Part shown: piece after piece, positions 6,732 to 7,238 of the stretch
How positions within the stretch are numbered: the stretch's first letter is position 1
How the letters are laid out: every line of letters begins with the position of its first letter
Origin: FEN-1219 sp036274615
GTDB lineage: Bacteria > Pseudomonadota > Gammaproteobacteria > Steroidobacterales > Rariloculaceae
Assembly: GCA_036274615.1 (NCBI GenBank)
Contig: DASUFK010000150.1
Coordinates: 1-7,238 of the forward strand
Reading direction: 5' to 3'
DNA: 7,238 bases
The notes under the pieces: generated by a model
Database searches by the model: none
Seen by the model: the letters and a program-made list of their open reading frames with translations, nothing else
What the model was told of the DNA's origin: nothing
Position numbers and translations under genes: made by a program

Positions 6732-6740
6732 ATGATGCCA
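6732..6740 (-). promoter_or_regulatory. Possible extended -10 promoter of operon A
   Basis: The minus strand reads TGGCATCAT, an extended -10 with CATCAT matching TATAAT at 4 of 6. No good -35 is seen. Initiation would fall near 6725, giving a leader of about 28 nt, similar to the other two leaders proposed in this window. It is the best candidate found between the gene start and the repeat array, but it is weak. Confidence 0.25.
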
Positions 6741-6758
6741 GACCGCCACGGCGTCATT

Positions 6759-6795
6759 GGAGCGGCAGGCTGCTCCATAACGACAGGTGCCTGCC
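6759..6795. repeat. Overlapping inverted repeats between the patatin start and the right array
   Basis: GGAGCGGC and GCTGCTCC (6759-6766 and 6769-6776) face each other across two bases, with one G-T mismatch. GGCAGGC (6764-6770) also pairs with GCCTGCC (6789-6795) across 18 bases. The two pairings exclude each other, so the region could hold an operator or switch between RNA structures in a transcript. Function is inferred only from symmetry. Confidence 0.35.
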
Positions 6796-6801
6796 CCCGC
6801 C

Positions 6802-6865
6802 GGTGTCTGACACCAGCGGTGTCTGACACCAACGGTGTCTGACACCAACGGGGTCTGACACCAAC
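6802..6865. repeat. Tandem array of 16-bp palindromic repeats (right array)
   Basis: Four contiguous 16-bp units begin at 6802, 6818, 6834 and 6850. Each has the core GGTGTCTGACACC followed by AGC (copy 1) or AAC (copies 2-4). Copy 4 has one change (GGGGTC). The first three cores are perfect 13-bp palindromes except for the central base. That base is T here and A in the left array, so the two arrays are in opposite orientation. This array lies in the divergent region between operon A and the TetR gene. Confidence 0.92.
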
Positions 6866-6885
6866 GGCGGTGGCGCCCGCGGCGT

Positions 6886-6915
6886 TTGACGGAAACGAAC
6901 GAACGTTCGTAAACT
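6886..6915 (+). promoter_or_regulatory. Promoter of the TetR-family gene
   Basis: TTGACG (6886-6891, 5 of 6) and TAAACT (6910-6915, 4 of 6) are 18 bases apart. Transcription would begin at or within a base or two of the ATG at 6922, and no Shine-Dalgarno is visible, which points to a leaderless message. The spacer holds the palindromic operator. Confidence 0.45.
6899..6910. promoter_or_regulatory. Palindromic operator, probably for the adjacent TetR protein
   Basis: ACGAACGTTCGT is a perfect 12-bp palindrome lying between the putative -35 and -10 of the TetR-family gene and touching the -10 end. An extra ACGA directly upstream makes a direct repeat of CGAA. Sites of this ACGAACG-type form in this position are common for self-regulating TetR-family repressors, so binding would block its own promoter. 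It is 203 bases from the patatin start, so control of operon A is less certain. Confidence 0.65.
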
Positions 6916-6921
6916 CGACCG

Positions 6922-7238
6922 ATGTCGAAGGGCCAAGAGACTCGCGCCTCCATACTGCGGCACGCGGCGACCGTCGCGAGCGTGCACGGCCTCGAGGCGC
7001 TCAGCATCGGCCGGCTTGCGGAGCTCGCGGGGTTGTCGAAGAGCGGCCTGTTCGGCCACTTCGGCTCGAAGGAGGCGCTCCAGCAGGCGGTGCTCGAGTC
7101 GGTCGTCGACGACTTCCGCGCGGCCGTCGTCGTGCCCGCGCTGCGCGAGACGCGCGGCAGCGCGCGGCTCGAACGGCTGTTCGAGGGCTGGCTCGCGTGG
7201 GCGCTGGCCGACCGCGCCGGCGGCTGTCCGTTGCTCGG
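6922..7238 (+). CDS. TetR/AcrR-family transcriptional regulator, 3' end cut off
   Basis: The first 105 residues are in the window. The N-terminal helix-turn-helix is clear: RASILRHAATVASVHGLEALSIGRLAELAGLSKSGLFGHFGSKEAL. It has the GL..LSIGRLAELAG positioning helix and the SKSGLFGHFGSKE recognition helix typical of the family. The ligand domain begins after about residue 55 and includes FEGWLAWALADRAGGCPLL before the window ends. A GGCPL motif is seen in a subgroup of TetR proteins that sense small organic molecules. The start codon has no Shine-Dalgarno but the frame and HTH spacing are standard, and a promoter and palindrome lie directly upstream. It is divergent from operon A and may control it, its own gene, or both. 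The effector is unknown. Confidence 0.93.
   Translation, partial: MSKGQETRASILRHAATVASVHGLEALSIGRLAELAGLSKSGLFGHFGSKEALQQAVLESVVDDFRAAVVVPALRETRGSARLERLFEGWLAWALADRAGGCPLL

Noticed and set aside
4372..6735. Long plus-strand open frame opposite the patatin and transaminase genes
   Set aside because: It is antisense to a gene with intact catalytic motifs and composition is dominated by Arg, His, Ala, Glu and Val, as expected for a complement frame in GC-rich coding DNA. No domain is recognisable.
2487..6865. Composite transposon or insertion sequence bounded by the two arrays
   Set aside because: There is no transposase or visible target duplication, and the arrays are short tandem palindromes rather than terminal inverted repeats of an IS.

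Overview
The window is GC-rich (third codon positions almost all G or C) and reads as chromosome of a high-GC Gram-negative bacterium, most likely a gamma- or betaproteobacterium. The clearest sign is a complete outer-membrane protein of the patatin/type Vd class, with signal peptide, POTRA and a beta-barrel ending in Phe. Sec-type signal peptides elsewhere agree. No rRNA, tRNA, integrase or transposase gene is visible. Species cannot be named from the sequence alone.

Layout, right to left because nearly everything is on the minus strand. At the right edge a plus-strand TetR-family regulator (6922 to window end, cut off) has a perfect 12-bp palindrome between its putative -35 and -10. Divergent from it is minus-strand operon A: a patatin-like phospholipase fused to an outer-membrane barrel (6696-4426), a class III PLP aminotransferase 10 nt later (4415-3018), and a small four-helix membrane protein (2986-2555). 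Short tandem arrays of 16-bp repeats, built on the palindrome GGTGTCAGACACC, lie at both ends of operon A (2487-2562 and 6802-6865), in opposite orientation. The left array supplies the last codon and stop codon of the membrane protein gene.

Operon B follows, with a good sigma70-like promoter at 2398-2425. It encodes an SPFH/band 7 membrane protein with two N-terminal helices (2362-1337), a 55-residue ribbon-helix-helix DNA-binding protein starting 2 nt after it (1334-1167), a 76-residue exported or membrane-anchored protein with a C-terminal Cys pair (1104-874), and a 232-residue periplasmic protein resembling the DUF3108 group (854-156). Two strong hairpins (120-140 and 78-118) end the unit. 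Just beyond them an extended -10 box, a GGGAG and an ATG suggest another minus-strand gene that leaves the window at base 1.

Operon A looks like an envelope lipid or secretion function coupled to amine metabolism. Operon B looks like a membrane-organising module with its own DNA-binding partner and two exported proteins. That second grouping, plus the repeat-bracketed operon A, is where undescribed biology is most likely. The joint function in both cases is inference from gene order.
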